The notes beneath the pieces are model-generated. The model was not told where the DNA came from. It saw nothing but the letters and a program-made list of their open reading frames with translations, and did no database searches. Positions 44,798 to 53,705 of a stretch of 64,000 nt of DNA are shown here, piece after piece. Position 1 is the first letter of the stretch. Every line of letters begins with the position of its first letter. The position numbers and the translations under genes were made by a program. This stretch comes from Martinezella rhizogenes (lineage in GTDB: Bacteria > Pseudomonadota > Alphaproteobacteria > Rhizobiales > Rhizobiaceae). Location: contig NZ_JAPYZZ010000009.1 in assembly GCF_027460065.1 (NCBI RefSeq), forward strand, positions 118,477 to 182,476. Reading direction: 5' to 3'.

Positions 44798-45967
44798 TCA
44801 GGATCCGGACACCAGCTTGACGTTACCGCCATGGCCGCCACCGCCGAAAACCTGTTTTGCGCCGAACGATGAACGGATCTGGTTTCGTGGCCCGTCGAGG
44901 CCGATTTCCGGAAACAGCAGCTCGGACAGGCGATAGGCTTCTTCGAGATGTGGATAACCGGAAGCAATGACGGTATCGATGCCAAGCGCCTGATATTCCC
45001 TGAGACGCGCCGCCACCGTCTTCGGCGAACCCACGAGTGCCGTGCCTGCGCCAGAGCGCACGAGACCTATGCCCGCCCATAGATTGGGAGAGACTTCCAG
45101 CTTGTCGCGCCGGCCATTGTGCAGCGCCTGCATTCTGGACTGCCCGACGGAGTCCGACGCCTTGGAGAAGACTTCCTGGGCAGAGGCAATGGTCTCATCG
45201 GAAAGCTTTGAAATCAGCTTCTCCGCATCGGCCCATGCTTCCTCATCGGTTTCGCGCACGATGAAGTGCAGGCGAATGCCGAAGGTAACCTCCCGCCCCT
45301 TTTTGGCGGCGGCGGCGCGCACCTTGCCTATCTTCTCCGCCACCTGTGCCGGTGGCTCGCCCCAGGTCAGATATTTGTCGGTGATGCCAGCTGAAAACTC
45401 GATGCCGGCATCGGAGGAGCCGCCGAAATAAAGCGGCGGGCGCGGTTCCTGCACCGGTGGCAGGCCGAGCCGGGCACCCTGCGCCTTGATGTATTTGCCG
45501 TCGAGATCTCCCTTGCCGGTTTCGATCAGGGAATTGAACACCTGAAAGAATTCGTCGGCATGGTCGTAACGCTCGTCATGCGGCAGGAAGATACCGTCAC
45601 CGGCCAGTTCCTGCGCGCTGCCGCCAACCACGATGTTGAGCAGCAGACGGCCATGGGACACACGATCGAGCGTGGAGGCCAGACGCGCATAATAAGCGGG
45701 TGAAGCAACGCCCGGACGAATGGCGACAAGGAATTTCAGCTTTTCGGTATAGGCGGCAAGATTGGCCGCGAGAATGAAGGATTCCTCGCAGGCGACGCCG
45801 GTGGGAATGAGCACGCCGGAGTAACCGAGCCTGTCCGCCGCCTGCGCTATTTCACGGAAATATCCGGGATCGGCGGGACGCGACAGATCGTCCGAACCGA
45901 GATAGCTGCCATCGCCGGAAGTGGGTATGAACCACAGGAAATCGAGTGGTTTATCGTGCTTGCTCAT
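44798..45967 (-). CDS. ssuD: Alkanesulfonate monooxygenase SsuD
   Basis: ATG 45967 follows AAAGGA and gives 389 residues, the usual SsuD size. Family marks: [15 protein letters not shown] (~11), [20 protein letters not shown] (~52), [40 protein letters not shown] (~112), [12 protein letters not shown] and the C-terminal [11 protein letters not shown]. With FMNH2 it cleaves alkanesulfonates to aldehyde plus sulfite. No ssuABC genes adjoin it. A small ORF with an excellent ribosome site lies 163 bases upstream on the same strand. Confidence 0.94.
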   Translation of the reverse strand: MSKHDKPLDFLWFIPTSGDGSYLGSDDLSRPADPGYFREIAQAADRLGYSGVLIPTGVACEESFILAANLAAYTEKLKFLVAIRPGVASPAYYARLASTLDRVSHGRLLLNIVVGGSAQELAGDGIFLPHDERYDHADEFFQVFNSLIETGKGDLDGKYIKAQGARLGLPPVQEPRPPLYFGGSSDAGIEFSAGITDKYLTWGEPPAQVAEKIGKVRAAAAKKGREVTFGIRLHFIVRETDEEAWADAEKLISKLSDETIASAQEVFSKASDSVGQSRMQALHNGRRDKLEVSPNLWAGIGLVRSGAGTALVGSPKTVAARLREYQALGIDTVIASGYPHLEEAYRLSELLFPEIGLDGPRNQIRSSFGAKQVFGGGGHGGNVKLVSGS

Positions 45968-46129
45968 CGGCAGGTCCTTTACAATCCGCCCCTCGGGCGA
46001 TGCGGCGTCATGATGAAAGGGTAACCAGTTCCCCGGCGCGTTTAAGAAATTTTGTTCCAATTTCCATCCATCGCGGAGAGTTTCTCTCTCGGATGAATGG
46101 CGCTCCCAAAGGGAAAGGAACGCTTGTGC

Positions 46130-46327
46130 TCAGAAGACCGGGTAAAGGCCCAGCATCGCGAAGTTCATTTCGCATATCTCTTCCCGCTCGAGTTCGAGAT
46201 CGCTTTTCCCCTGCCGGATGCGCCCGGAGTGATCCAGCGGGTGAAGATGAAGCTGCTCGTCTTCACGGGGCTGACGCCGGGTCAGGCCGAACAGATCGAA
46301 AGTAAACGCATGAAGTCCCTGCGGCAT
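46130..46327 (-). CDS. Small protein (65 aa) upstream of ssuD
   Basis: The ATG at 46327 is preceded by AAAGGAGG with about 5 bases spacing, one of the best ribosome sites in the window, and codon third positions are mostly G/C. The product (MPQGLHAFTFDLFGLTRRQ...) is hydrophilic with no membrane helix and no recognised domain. The AT-rich sulfur motif lies 58 bases upstream and ssuD 163 bases downstream, so it looks like the first gene of the ssuD transcript. It could be a regulatory leader or a conserved small protein. I do not recognise it. Confidence 0.55.
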   Translation of the reverse strand: MPQGLHAFTFDLFGLTRRQPREDEQLHLHPLDHSGRIRQGKSDLELEREEICEMNFAMLGLYPVF

Positions 46328-46384
46328 GTGCGCCTCCTTTGCTCAATTCCCCTATCCTCCGGCGACTGGCAAAAATCGTCAATA

Positions 46385-46409
46385 TTTTCCATAAAATTAC
46401 TATTCTATA
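46385..46409 (-). promoter_or_regulatory. Candidate sulfur-regulon operator (copy B)
   Basis: The coding strand has TATAGAATA, six variable bases and TTATGGAAAA, as at 44714-44738. It contains the 13-mer TTCCATAAAATTA (plus strand, 46387-46399) that also occurs at 52639-52651. It lies upstream of the small ORF and ssuD. Confidence 0.55.
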
Positions 46410-46466
46410 ATTGAGGCATCACCGGCAAAGGTCGACCAAGGATATGGCAGCGGGAAAAATTCCGTT

Positions 46467-47084
46467 TCAGAGCACGCCAGCGTCGCCCCGAAGATGCGCA
46501 CCATGTTTCGTCGGCAATCCGTGCAGTCTCGATCCGGTCGCAGTCTTTTCGGCGGTGGATTTCAGACGGTCGAAAAGCGCATAACCTCCGGGCCACCTAC
46601 CAAAACCTGCGGCAATGTTGATATGCCCGACGGGGCCGAGATTGACGAGGTCGCTTCCCCAGTTCGCGGCGGTGTGCGCCAGCTCTTCAGGATTCATGTA
46701 GGGGTCGTTCATGCTGCCCACGACGAGACTGGGAAAAGCAAGCGGCTGCTGCGGAAAAGCGCCGAACCGGACGATACAGGGATGCATCGCCTCCACCCGA
46801 TCGAGATAGGCGGGGGCGACCAGAAGTGCGCCCCTGATTTTGGCAGCCGAAGGTCGCGACGCCATATTCGCCACGAGCGGACAACCGAGGCTGTGGGCAA
46901 CAATATAGGCGCTTTCAACCGCGGACAGCGCTGCCTCAAGACTTTCGATCCAATCTTCGAGAACCGGGCATTGCCAATTGTCCTGATCGACCAGTTGAGC
47001 CTGAGGATCATCCAGCAACCAGTGCCGCTGCCAATGCCCCTCATCCGAACCGTTCAGACCGGGCACAATCAAGGTGGTACACAT
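46467..47084 (-). CDS. RBBP9/YdeN-family alpha/beta hydrolase
   Basis: This 205-residue small hydrolase opens with TTLIVPGLNGSDEGHWQRHW, typical of the RBBP9/YdeN family. The nucleophile Ser is in IVAHSLGCPLVAN (~65), the acid in VGSMNDPYMN (~125) and the catalytic His in LGPVGHINIAAGFG (~155). The C-terminal extension (~180-205) is longer than usual. It stands alone between the ssuD unit and the divergent SsuD-like gene. Substrate unknown; presumably a serine esterase or amidase. Confidence 0.87.
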   Translation of the reverse strand: MCTTLIVPGLNGSDEGHWQRHWLLDDPQAQLVDQDNWQCPVLEDWIESLEAALSAVESAYIVAHSLGCPLVANMASRPSAAKIRGALLVAPAYLDRVEAMHPCIVRFGAFPQQPLAFPSLVVGSMNDPYMNPEELAHTAANWGSDLVNLGPVGHINIAAGFGRWPGGYALFDRLKSTAEKTATGSRLHGLPTKHGAHLRGDAGVL

Positions 47085-47436
47085 GCCTACTCCGTGGTTT
47101 GCGGGCGGTGTGTCTCAAGAATGGAGAAACTTGCGATTCCCGTCGAATATTGCCTTGCTCACCTTTTCAAGCCTGGGGAAAAATCAAACCACTCAATGAC
47201 AGCCACGTAGAAAATGGGTTCCCTTGGGCTTTATGATCATCCGAAAAGAGGAATCTTTTATCTCAATTTTTTACATGGAAAATATGTGCAATATCGGCGA
47301 AGTCTGCGCAAAGCTTTTCCGCCGCCGGATACCAAAAGAAACGCCCCTGCTTGGCCGTGCCGACGCAGCTTTGCCATTCTCTTGTCGGCGGCGGGTCCCT
47401 CCTCCGCGCGATAAACCGACAATTGAGGCGGATGAT
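47085..47436. other. Divergent intergenic region (352 bases)
   Basis: No gene is supported, although the frame of the following monooxygenase is open back to 47224. The region is AT-rich around 47250-47290 and contains ATGGAAAA at 47275-47282 in coding orientation, matching the right half of the sulfur motif. It should carry the promoters of the hydrolase and of the SsuD-like gene. Confidence 0.5.
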
Positions 47437-48507
47437 GTGAGCAGCACGAGCGAATTTCTCTGGTACATTCCCAATGACGTCAAACCCGGTCATCGCGGCG
47501 ATGCCGTCAGCGACAATCATAACAGCCTCGATACATTGACCAGCCATGCGAAGGCGCTTGAAGTCCACGGCTGGAAGGGCGCGCTGCTTGGCACCGGCTG
47601 GGGCCGGCCCGACACCTTCACGGTCGCGGCGGCCCTTGCGGCACGGACCACCACATTCGAGCCGCTGATCGCCATTCGCCCCGGTTACTGGAAACCGGCC
47701 AACCTTGCCTCGGCCGCCGCCACGCTTGATCAGCTTTCCGGTGGCCGCGTGCGGATCAACGTCGTCTCGGGCCGGGACGAGCTTGCAGCCTATGGCGACG
47801 AGGAAGGTGATCAGGCGCAGCGTTATGCGCGCACGAAAGAGTTCATGCGGCTGGTGCGCCGGCTCTGGACGGAAGAAAACGTCACCTTTGACGGTGAGCA
47901 TTTCCGGGTGAAGAATTCCACTGTCCTGCCGCGGATCGCCGCACGCGCCGACCGGCCACATCCCAGGCTTTATTTCGGCGGCGCTTCCGAAGCGGCCGAG
48001 CAGGTCGCCGCAACCGAGGCCGATGTGCAATTGTTCTGGGGTGAACCGCTTGCCGACGTGCAAGAACGGATAGAAAGGCTCAAACACTTCAGTAAGACGC
48101 TCAACCGCGACCTGCCGCCGCTGCAATTCGGCCTGCGGATCACCACGCTGGTGCGCGAGACGACAGCACAAGCATGGCACGACGCCGAAGCGAAGGTCGC
48201 CGAAATGGCCGCCAATAATGGCGTGCGATGGAACGATCATCTGCAAGGCGTAGCGGTCGGACAGCGGCGGCTGCTGGATTTGCACCATCGAAGCGATGTG
48301 CTGGACGACAATCTTTATACCGCGCCCGGCAAATTCGGCGGAGGCGGTGCCGCAACCACATGGCTGGTGGGTTCGGCCGAGGATGTCGCCGCCTCGCTGC
48401 GCAAATACCGCGCGCTTGGCATCACCCATTTCATCCTTTCCGACACGCCTTATCTGAAGGAAATCGAACGGCAGGGCGACAGGCTGCTGCCGCTGCTGCG
48501 GGATTGA
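47437..48507 (+). CDS. SsuD-like FMN-dependent alkanesulfonate monooxygenase
   Basis: GTG 47437 is preferred because GAGG lies 8 bases upstream and the product then opens with SSTSEFLWYIPND like other SsuD relatives; 356 residues. Marks: ALLGTGWGRPDTFTVAAALA (~46), FEPLIAIRPGYWKPANLASA, GGRVRINVVSGRDELAAYGD (~105) and PRLYFGGASEAAEQVAA (~185). It is a monocistronic gene between divergent and convergent neighbours. It probably desulfonates a different sulfonate than SsuD at 44798-45967. Confidence 0.88.
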   Translation: MSSTSEFLWYIPNDVKPGHRGDAVSDNHNSLDTLTSHAKALEVHGWKGALLGTGWGRPDTFTVAAALAARTTTFEPLIAIRPGYWKPANLASAAATLDQLSGGRVRINVVSGRDELAAYGDEEGDQAQRYARTKEFMRLVRRLWTEENVTFDGEHFRVKNSTVLPRIAARADRPHPRLYFGGASEAAEQVAATEADVQLFWGEPLADVQERIERLKHFSKTLNRDLPPLQFGLRITTLVRETTAQAWHDAEAKVAEMAANNGVRWNDHLQGVAVGQRRLLDLHHRSDVLDDNLYTAPGKFGGGGAATTWLVGSAEDVAASLRKYRALGITHFILSDTPYLKEIERQGDRLLPLLRD

Positions 48508-48520
48508 GACGGAAACGATG

Positions 48521-48552
48521 CCGGGCGATCTTGTCGAAGCGAGGCCGCCCGG
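48521..48552. terminator. Hairpin between converging genes
   Basis: CCGGGCG and CGCCCGG form a 7-bp stem with an 18-base loop between the converging SsuD-like and DszC-like genes. No clear T-tract, so only moderate support as a terminator. Confidence 0.4.
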
Positions 48553-48564
48553 TGCTTCCGCCAA

Positions 48565-49743
48565 TCAGCCGCCCGCCGCCTTGATGCTCTGACGGCCGAG
48601 AATCGTGCGGATCATGTGACTTTGCGGCGCATGCGCCCTTGCCGTGATCGCATCGCGGTGATGGCGTTCGAGATTGTAGTCCCGCCGCAGGCCGCGATTG
48701 CCGCCAAGGTCCAGCGCCAGATCGGTCACCGCCACCGCATTGTCGATCACCACATGGCGAACGGCCAGCGCATCCGTACCCACCCGCTCTCCCGCATCGA
48801 TATCACGGGCGACGGAAAGAAGCAGGCGCCGGCTTGCCGCAAGAAGCACCTCGATCTGGCCGAGACCTTCCTGAATGCGGGGAATGGAGGAGAGCGGCGC
48901 ACCAAGGCTTGCCGGGACATGGCCATTCAGATGGCGCAAGAGATCGTCACGTGCTGAAAGCGCAACACCGTGATAGACGGAAGCCAGCAGCGCGAAGAAA
49001 TTATAGCCGTCTGCCTCATCGCGCCGCAACGGCTCATCCGCCGGCTGTTCGGCAACGATATCGGCAAGCGCCACCCTTACCTCCTTCAGCACCAGGTCAT
49101 GGCTTGCGGTGGCATACATGCCGGTCGCCTCCCATGCCTTTTCCTGGGTGATGCCCGGCGCATCGAGCGGTACCAGAAGCTGGATCAGGCGCGGCGCCTC
49201 TTCCGTCGTCGCGGCGAGCACGATCGCCCATTTCAGACCCGGCAGGCCGGTGACGAAACTTTTGCGGCCATTGACAACCCAGACATCGCCCTCGATCCGC
49301 GCCGTCGTTTCCGGCAGGCCGCCATGGGCCGGCGAACCGACCCCCGGTTCCGCCTGCGCATTGTTCAAAAGCGCCGGCTCCCTGCTATTGGCGGCCAGCA
49401 CCCTTGAAGCAAGTGCCACCGGCCACTTGCCGCGCCGTATCGCGGCATGAACGCTGTAATGCATGGCGAGAATGAGGGCGGTGGACGGATCGCCCCTGGC
49501 AATGGCCGCGATGACGGCATGTGCCGTTTCCATGCCCTCGCCCCAGCCGCCATCCTTTTCAGCCGTGACGAGACCCAGCAGGCCGGACTTGAAAAGCGCT
49601 TCGAAATTGCCGGCGGCGAATTCGCCGCTTTTGTCATGGTCCGCCGCCGTCAGGCTGAAATCGTCGGCCAGCGCAGTTGCAACCGCAACGGGGCTGGACT
49701 GCTGCTCCGGCGGGCGCGGAACGGCGGATAACGCACCACTCAT
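48565..49743 (-). CDS. Acyl-CoA-dehydrogenase-fold flavin monooxygenase (SfnB/DszC-like), partner of the desulfinase
   Basis: The 392-residue protein has an N-terminal helical domain (FEALFKSGLLGLVTAEKDGGWGEGMETA over ~48-75), a middle domain (WVVNGRKSFVTGLPGLKWAIVLAAT, ~150-175) and a C-terminal helical bundle ending in LDLGGNRGLRRDYNLERHHRDA. This is the acyl-CoA dehydrogenase fold used by DszC and SfnB. Its start overlaps the stop of the DszB-like gene by 4 bases, implying joint synthesis. It could oxygenate a sulfur compound to a sulfinate used by that neighbour. Confidence 0.85.
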   Translation of the reverse strand: MSGALSAVPRPPEQQSSPVAVATALADDFSLTAADHDKSGEFAAGNFEALFKSGLLGLVTAEKDGGWGEGMETAHAVIAAIARGDPSTALILAMHYSVHAAIRRGKWPVALASRVLAANSREPALLNNAQAEPGVGSPAHGGLPETTARIEGDVWVVNGRKSFVTGLPGLKWAIVLAATTEEAPRLIQLLVPLDAPGITQEKAWEATGMYATASHDLVLKEVRVALADIVAEQPADEPLRRDEADGYNFFALLASVYHGVALSARDDLLRHLNGHVPASLGAPLSSIPRIQEGLGQIEVLLAASRRLLLSVARDIDAGERVGTDALAVRHVVIDNAVAVTDLALDLGGNRGLRRDYNLERHHRDAITARAHAPQSHMIRTILGRQSIKAAGG

Positions 49744-50771
49744 GCCACCGCCCTTTCACTCGCCGTCACGAAACGATCGTCAATCCATTCGCCGAGATCG
49801 AAGTCGTTTTCAAGGAAACCCCATTGATGCAGGAAATCCTTGTAGTGACCGACAGCGGCGACAAGGTCCGCATCAAGGCCAAGGCCGAGATGGCGGTGGA
49901 CCTCCGGCCCGTTGGCGGCCAGAACCTGCTCCTCCGTCGCGCCGGCCTCACGGGCAATAAAACGACGGGTTTCTTCCGGATGCTGCTCCGCCCAGAGCGA
50001 GGCTTTGCCGATAGCACCAACCAGCCGCTCCACCAGATCGGGACGCTCATCGGCAAGCCGCCCATCAACCGTCAGCACCCGGGGCGAACCGGAATTGATG
50101 CGTATTTTCGGATCGGGATGAAAACCGAATTCCACCACCTGCACCGCACCGATCAGATTGGCGGCAGCAATACCCGCCGTTCCCTTGACGAAGATCGCGT
50201 CGACCTCACCCCGCAGCAGCGCGATGATCTCCTCACCGAAAGACTGTCGGCGCTTCAGCCCGAAAAGCAACGGTCCTTCCTGCGAGGCCAGCACCGAATC
50301 CGTGATGACGATATCCTTCAGTTCGACATCCTCTACCGTCAGCCCTTCCAGCGAAAGCGCCGAGACGATCCCCTTCAGCGCCGTCGCCCGCATGAAATCG
50401 ACAATGCCTTCCGGCCTGCGCGGCACGCCGAAACGGCGACCGACAAGATCGGCAACTGAGCGAATACCGGTCTCCGGCAGGGTGATGATTGCCTGAAACT
50501 CATCCGTCCAGGTAATGCCGACAAGGCGCGTATTGCGCCCTTCCGAACGGGCGCGGATGGGCGGCACATTGCCGCCGTGACGGAAGGACCATTCCAGCGT
50601 GTGGTTGAAATGGCTCTGACGAACGGAGCGGTCAGGCGAATCGATGATGGATTTCAGCGATATGCCGACCTCCTCGAAGGTCTGCCCGAGATAACCGAGC
50701 TGCGCCGCCAGTCCCACGGGCGTGGGCACCGGGCAGCGTGTGTACCAGATTTCAGAAAGTGACGTGCTCAT
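49740..50771 (-). CDS. DszB-like aromatic/alkyl sulfinate desulfinase homologue
   Basis: This 343-residue protein has an SBP-like fold but no signal peptide, so it is probably cytoplasmic. It opens with IWYTRCPVPTPVGLA, matching the SNCPVPN segment around the DszB nucleophile Cys27. His54 and Arg64 (SHFNHTLEWSFRHGGNVPP, His-x9-Arg-x-GG) match DszB His60 and Arg70 with identical spacing. Further agreement: TRLVGIT, VADLVGRRFGV, VDAIFVKGTAGIAA, RPDLVERLVGA. It would release sulfite from a sulfinate. Automatic annotation as a sulfonate-binding protein is the likely error. It is coupled to a DszC-like gene and lies behind a binding-protein gene. Confidence 0.82.
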   Translation of the reverse strand: MSTSLSEIWYTRCPVPTPVGLAAQLGYLGQTFEEVGISLKSIIDSPDRSVRQSHFNHTLEWSFRHGGNVPPIRARSEGRNTRLVGITWTDEFQAIITLPETGIRSVADLVGRRFGVPRRPEGIVDFMRATALKGIVSALSLEGLTVEDVELKDIVITDSVLASQEGPLLFGLKRRQSFGEEIIALLRGEVDAIFVKGTAGIAAANLIGAVQVVEFGFHPDPKIRINSGSPRVLTVDGRLADERPDLVERLVGAIGKASLWAEQHPEETRRFIAREAGATEEQVLAANGPEVHRHLGLGLDADLVAAVGHYKDFLHQWGFLENDFDLGEWIDDRFVTASERAVA

Positions 50772-50799
50772 GGCTTTGTCCTCGATGAAAGGGAAAAGT

Positions 50800-50824
50800 C
50801 CCGGCCCGCAGCAAAGGGGCCGGG
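50800..50824 (-). other. Hairpin after the binding-protein gene
   Basis: CCCGGCCC and GGGCCGGG form an 8-bp GC-rich stem followed on the minus strand by ACTTTT. It lies between the binding-protein gene and the desulfinase gene and may attenuate read-through. Confidence 0.55.
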
Positions 50825-50837
50825 TCTGGTGAAACGA

Positions 50838-52445
50838 TCAGGATGCGGCGATATGCGCGAAGGCGAGGCTTCCCGCCACACCTTCGGCACCGATGGTGTG
50901 ATCGGCGATACGCTTGTTGAAGATGGTAATTTCTGGTGCTGCTACGATATCGATGGCCGGCACATCCTCTACGAGGATCTGCTGGATTTCCTTCCATTGC
51001 GCAACGCGCTTGTCCGGATCGATCTCGATGGCGGCGGCTTCGAGAAGCGCATCCACCTTCGGATTACTGTAGGCCGCACCATTGGAGAAAGGCACGCCCT
51101 TCTTGAAGTTCTTCGACCAGTAAAGCCGCTGCACGCCGACGGTGGGATCGAAGAGATTGCTCATGCCCTCATAGGCAAAATCGAAATCGCGATCCGTGTA
51201 GATACGCTTGGTATAGGTGGCGAAATCCTGCGTGCGCACCGTCACGTCGACGCCGACTTTCGCCAGCGCCTGGCGAATATAATCCGCGCCGCGCGGATAG
51301 GCTTCGGTGCTGGGCACATAATCCAGATTGAGCTTGAAACGGATGCCATCCGCGCCGCGCTTGTATCCGGCCTCATCGAGAAGCGCTTCGGCGGCCTTCA
51401 GATCGATCGGATAGGTTTTCAGATCATCAACGAACCATTTCGTCAGCTTGGGATTGATCGGCCCGGTAATGGTCGCGCCGTAACCGTAATTAACGGTGTT
51501 GAATATGACGTTGCGGTCGATCACATGCGCGAAGGCGCGACGGACGCGCACATCCTTGAACACATCCTTTTCCAGGTTGAATTCCACGCGGCTGATTGAA
51601 TTGGTATATTGATAGCCATTGGTCTCGAAGCCGAGGCTCGGAAGCTCTTTCAGGCGGTCGAGATCGCTATAGGCGACCGGCGTGCTGGGGGCGAGATCGA
51701 TCTCACCGGTTTCAATGGCAATCGCGCGGGCGGAAGCGTCAGGAATGAAGCGCACGATCAGCTTGTCGAGATAGGGGCGCGGCGCATCCCAATAATCGGC
51801 ATTGCGCTCAAAAACGATATGGCTGCCGCGCACCCACTCCTTGAACTTGAACGGGCCGGTGCCGATGGGGGCGAGATTGACCGGGTTTTTCGTGACTTTC
51901 GTGCCTTCATAGAGATGTTTCGGCACGATGGGCGTTTCGGCGGCGGCGAGCGCCGTTATCAGGTATGGCGCTGGTTTGGAAAGAACCAGAACCGCCGTCA
52001 ACTCATCAGGCGTCTCTACGCTGGTAAGGTTCAGGAATGTATTACGGCCGCGCGGATGCACTTCCTTGATTGTATTGATGGAGAAAGCCACATCGGCGGA
52101 TGTAAACGGCTTGCCGTCATGCCACTTCACGCCAGGCCTCAGTTTAAAGGTGTAACGCAGGCCATCCGCGCTCACATCCCATGATTTGGCCAGCAGCGGC
52201 TTGGGATTGAGATCGAAATCATAGGTCAGCAGACCTTCGGTCACCTTTGGCGATATATAGACGGAATTATAGGCCGTATGCGCGATCGTCGTCAGCACCG
52301 GCGGTTCCGATGAGATGAGCAGGGTGGCCGTGCCGCCACTTGCCGGCTCCGCCGCGAGGAGCTTCAGCCCTGGCAAAGACACCACGCCAAGCGCCACCGA
52401 CGCCAGTAGAAACCCTCGCCGCGTCGTCTGGTTGAAAATAGTCAT
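50838..52445 (-). CDS. Peptide-type ABC binding protein, Tat-exported (organosulfur uptake, copy 1)
   Basis: ATG 52445 gives 535 residues with a strong twin-arginine signal (TTRRGFLLASVALG, residues 7-20). SBP family 5 blocks: LRPGVKWHDGKPFTSADVAFSI (~103), PAPYLITALAAAETPIVPKH, FDPTVGVQRLYWSKNF (~445). It is closely related to the protein at 61413-63008, while only one permease/ATPase core (52716-56605) lies between them. First gene of an operon with the desulfinase and DszC-like genes, pointing to import of a sulfonate, sulfinate or sulfone-like compound. Confidence 0.92.
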   Translation of the reverse strand: MTIFNQTTRRGFLLASVALGVVSLPGLKLLAAEPASGGTATLLISSEPPVLTTIAHTAYNSVYISPKVTEGLLTYDFDLNPKPLLAKSWDVSADGLRYTFKLRPGVKWHDGKPFTSADVAFSINTIKEVHPRGRNTFLNLTSVETPDELTAVLVLSKPAPYLITALAAAETPIVPKHLYEGTKVTKNPVNLAPIGTGPFKFKEWVRGSHIVFERNADYWDAPRPYLDKLIVRFIPDASARAIAIETGEIDLAPSTPVAYSDLDRLKELPSLGFETNGYQYTNSISRVEFNLEKDVFKDVRVRRAFAHVIDRNVIFNTVNYGYGATITGPINPKLTKWFVDDLKTYPIDLKAAEALLDEAGYKRGADGIRFKLNLDYVPSTEAYPRGADYIRQALAKVGVDVTVRTQDFATYTKRIYTDRDFDFAYEGMSNLFDPTVGVQRLYWSKNFKKGVPFSNGAAYSNPKVDALLEAAAIEIDPDKRVAQWKEIQQILVEDVPAIDIVAAPEITIFNKRIADHTIGAEGVAGSLAFAHIAAS

Positions 52446-52611
52446 GCGATACCCTCTCCTTGATTGAACCGGCGAAAAACCCGCAAACTGAACGGTCGCG
52501 CTTAGGAAGAAGTTTGTTCCGCAGAGGAGAGTGAGTTTGGCATGAAGAACCAACCATTCTCGTAACTGGGAATTATCTTTTCTTTATGGCGCATATTTCC
52601 GTAAATTTCAG

Positions 52612-52655
52612 AAAATAATTCTATTACTCTTTGACAAATTCCATAAAATTAGTCA
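52612..52655. promoter_or_regulatory. Divergent AT-rich control region with sulfur-motif half-site
   Basis: The 13-mer TTCCATAAAATTA (52639-52651) is identical to the one at 46387-46399, and ATTCTAT occurs at 52618-52624. The region separates the binding-protein operon (minus) from the permease operon (plus) and could control both from one operator. Confidence 0.45.
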
Positions 52656-52715
52656 ACTAATAGCCGCGCCTTTAGAGGCTGATTTTATGTTTCCCACGCT
52701 TACGGACTGGAGCCG

Positions 52716-53705
52716 ATGTCGAATTCGAAACGGATTTTATCGCAGGCAAGACGGGTGGCCATTCAGGCCATTCCGACGGTTCTCGGTATCGTCATCCTGA
52801 ACTTCTTCCTGCTGCAGCTGGCGCCCGGCGATGCCGCCGATGTGCTGGCGGCGGAAGCGGGTTCGGCAACCGTCGAGACCATGGCGGAAATACGCTCCCG
52901 CTTTGGACTGGATTTGCCGGTTCTGCATCAGCTGATGAACTATCTCGGCAATCTGGCCCAGTTCAGCCTTGGTTTTTCGCCGCGATACGGCATGCCGGTG
53001 GCAGACCTTATCGGCCAGCGCCTGCCCGGCACGCTTGCGCTGATGGGCGCAGCCCTTGGTATCGCGATCTTCGTCGGCGTGTTCCTCGGCTCCATCATGG
53101 CGCTCTTCTCCGGCAAGCTGCCGGACCGGATCATTTCGATTGGCTCACTGATCTTTTATTCCGTACCGGGTTTCTGGATCGGCCTGATGCTGATCCTGAC
53201 CTTTTCGGTCAAGCTCGGCTGGCTTCCGTCCGGCGGTGACAGCACCATCGGCAGCAGCCTTACCGGCTTTTCAGCCTTTCTCGACAGGCTGCGTTACATC
53301 GTGCTCCCTGCCCTGTCGCTGGCGCTCTATTTTCTGGCCATTTATGCCCGCCTCACCCGCGCGGCGATGCTGGAGGTGAAATCCCAAGACTATGTGCGCA
53401 CGGCGCGTGCCAAAGGCGTTTCGCCGATCAGGCTCACCACACGCCATATCCTGCGCAACGCGCTCATACCCATCACCACCATGGCCGGCATGCATATTGG
53501 CGGCCTGCTCGGCGGCGCCGTCGTGGTTGAAACCGTCTTCAGCTGGCCGGGCCTTGGCCGCCTCGCTTTCGAAGCCGTCATGGCGCGCGATTTCAGCGTG
53601 CTGCTCGGCATTCTGCTTCTCTCCTCCCTCGTCGTCATCATCGTCAATGCGGCCGTGGACCTGTTGCAGGCATGGCTTGACCCCCGCATCGGAGAAAGCC
53701 GATGA
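52716..53705 (+). CDS. ABC transporter permease (DppB type, organosulfur importer)
   Basis: The 329-residue permease has six helices. Family blocks: LNFFLLQLAPGDAADVLAAEAGSA (N-terminal region ~25-48), RFGLDLPVLHQ, and the EAA loop YVRTARAKGVSPIRLTTRHILRNALIPI (~220). The end overlaps the next permease start by 4 bases. It heads a long plus-strand unit continuing through ATPases, aldo/keto reductase and a DszC-like enzyme. Confidence 0.92.
   Translation: MSNSKRILSQARRVAIQAIPTVLGIVILNFFLLQLAPGDAADVLAAEAGSATVETMAEIRSRFGLDLPVLHQLMNYLGNLAQFSLGFSPRYGMPVADLIGQRLPGTLALMGAALGIAIFVGVFLGSIMALFSGKLPDRIISIGSLIFYSVPGFWIGLMLILTFSVKLGWLPSGGDSTIGSSLTGFSAFLDRLRYIVLPALSLALYFLAIYARLTRAAMLEVKSQDYVRTARAKGVSPIRLTTRHILRNALIPITTMAGMHIGGLLGGAVVVETVFSWPGLGRLAFEAVMARDFSVLLGILLLSSLVVIIVNAAVDLLQAWLDPRIGESR

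Noticed and set aside
46097..46414. 105-codon plus-strand frame in the ssuD upstream region
   Set aside because: It has a poor start context, and the minus-strand 65-residue ORF over the same bases has a far better ribosome site.
47224..47436. N-terminal extension of the SsuD-like protein
   Set aside because: AT-rich, atypical codons and no match to SsuD openings; GTG 47437 with GAGG upstream is better.
49740..50771. Annotation as SsuA-type sulfonate-binding protein
   Set aside because: No signal peptide, and the Cys/His/Arg arrangement matches DszB rather than a periplasmic binding protein.
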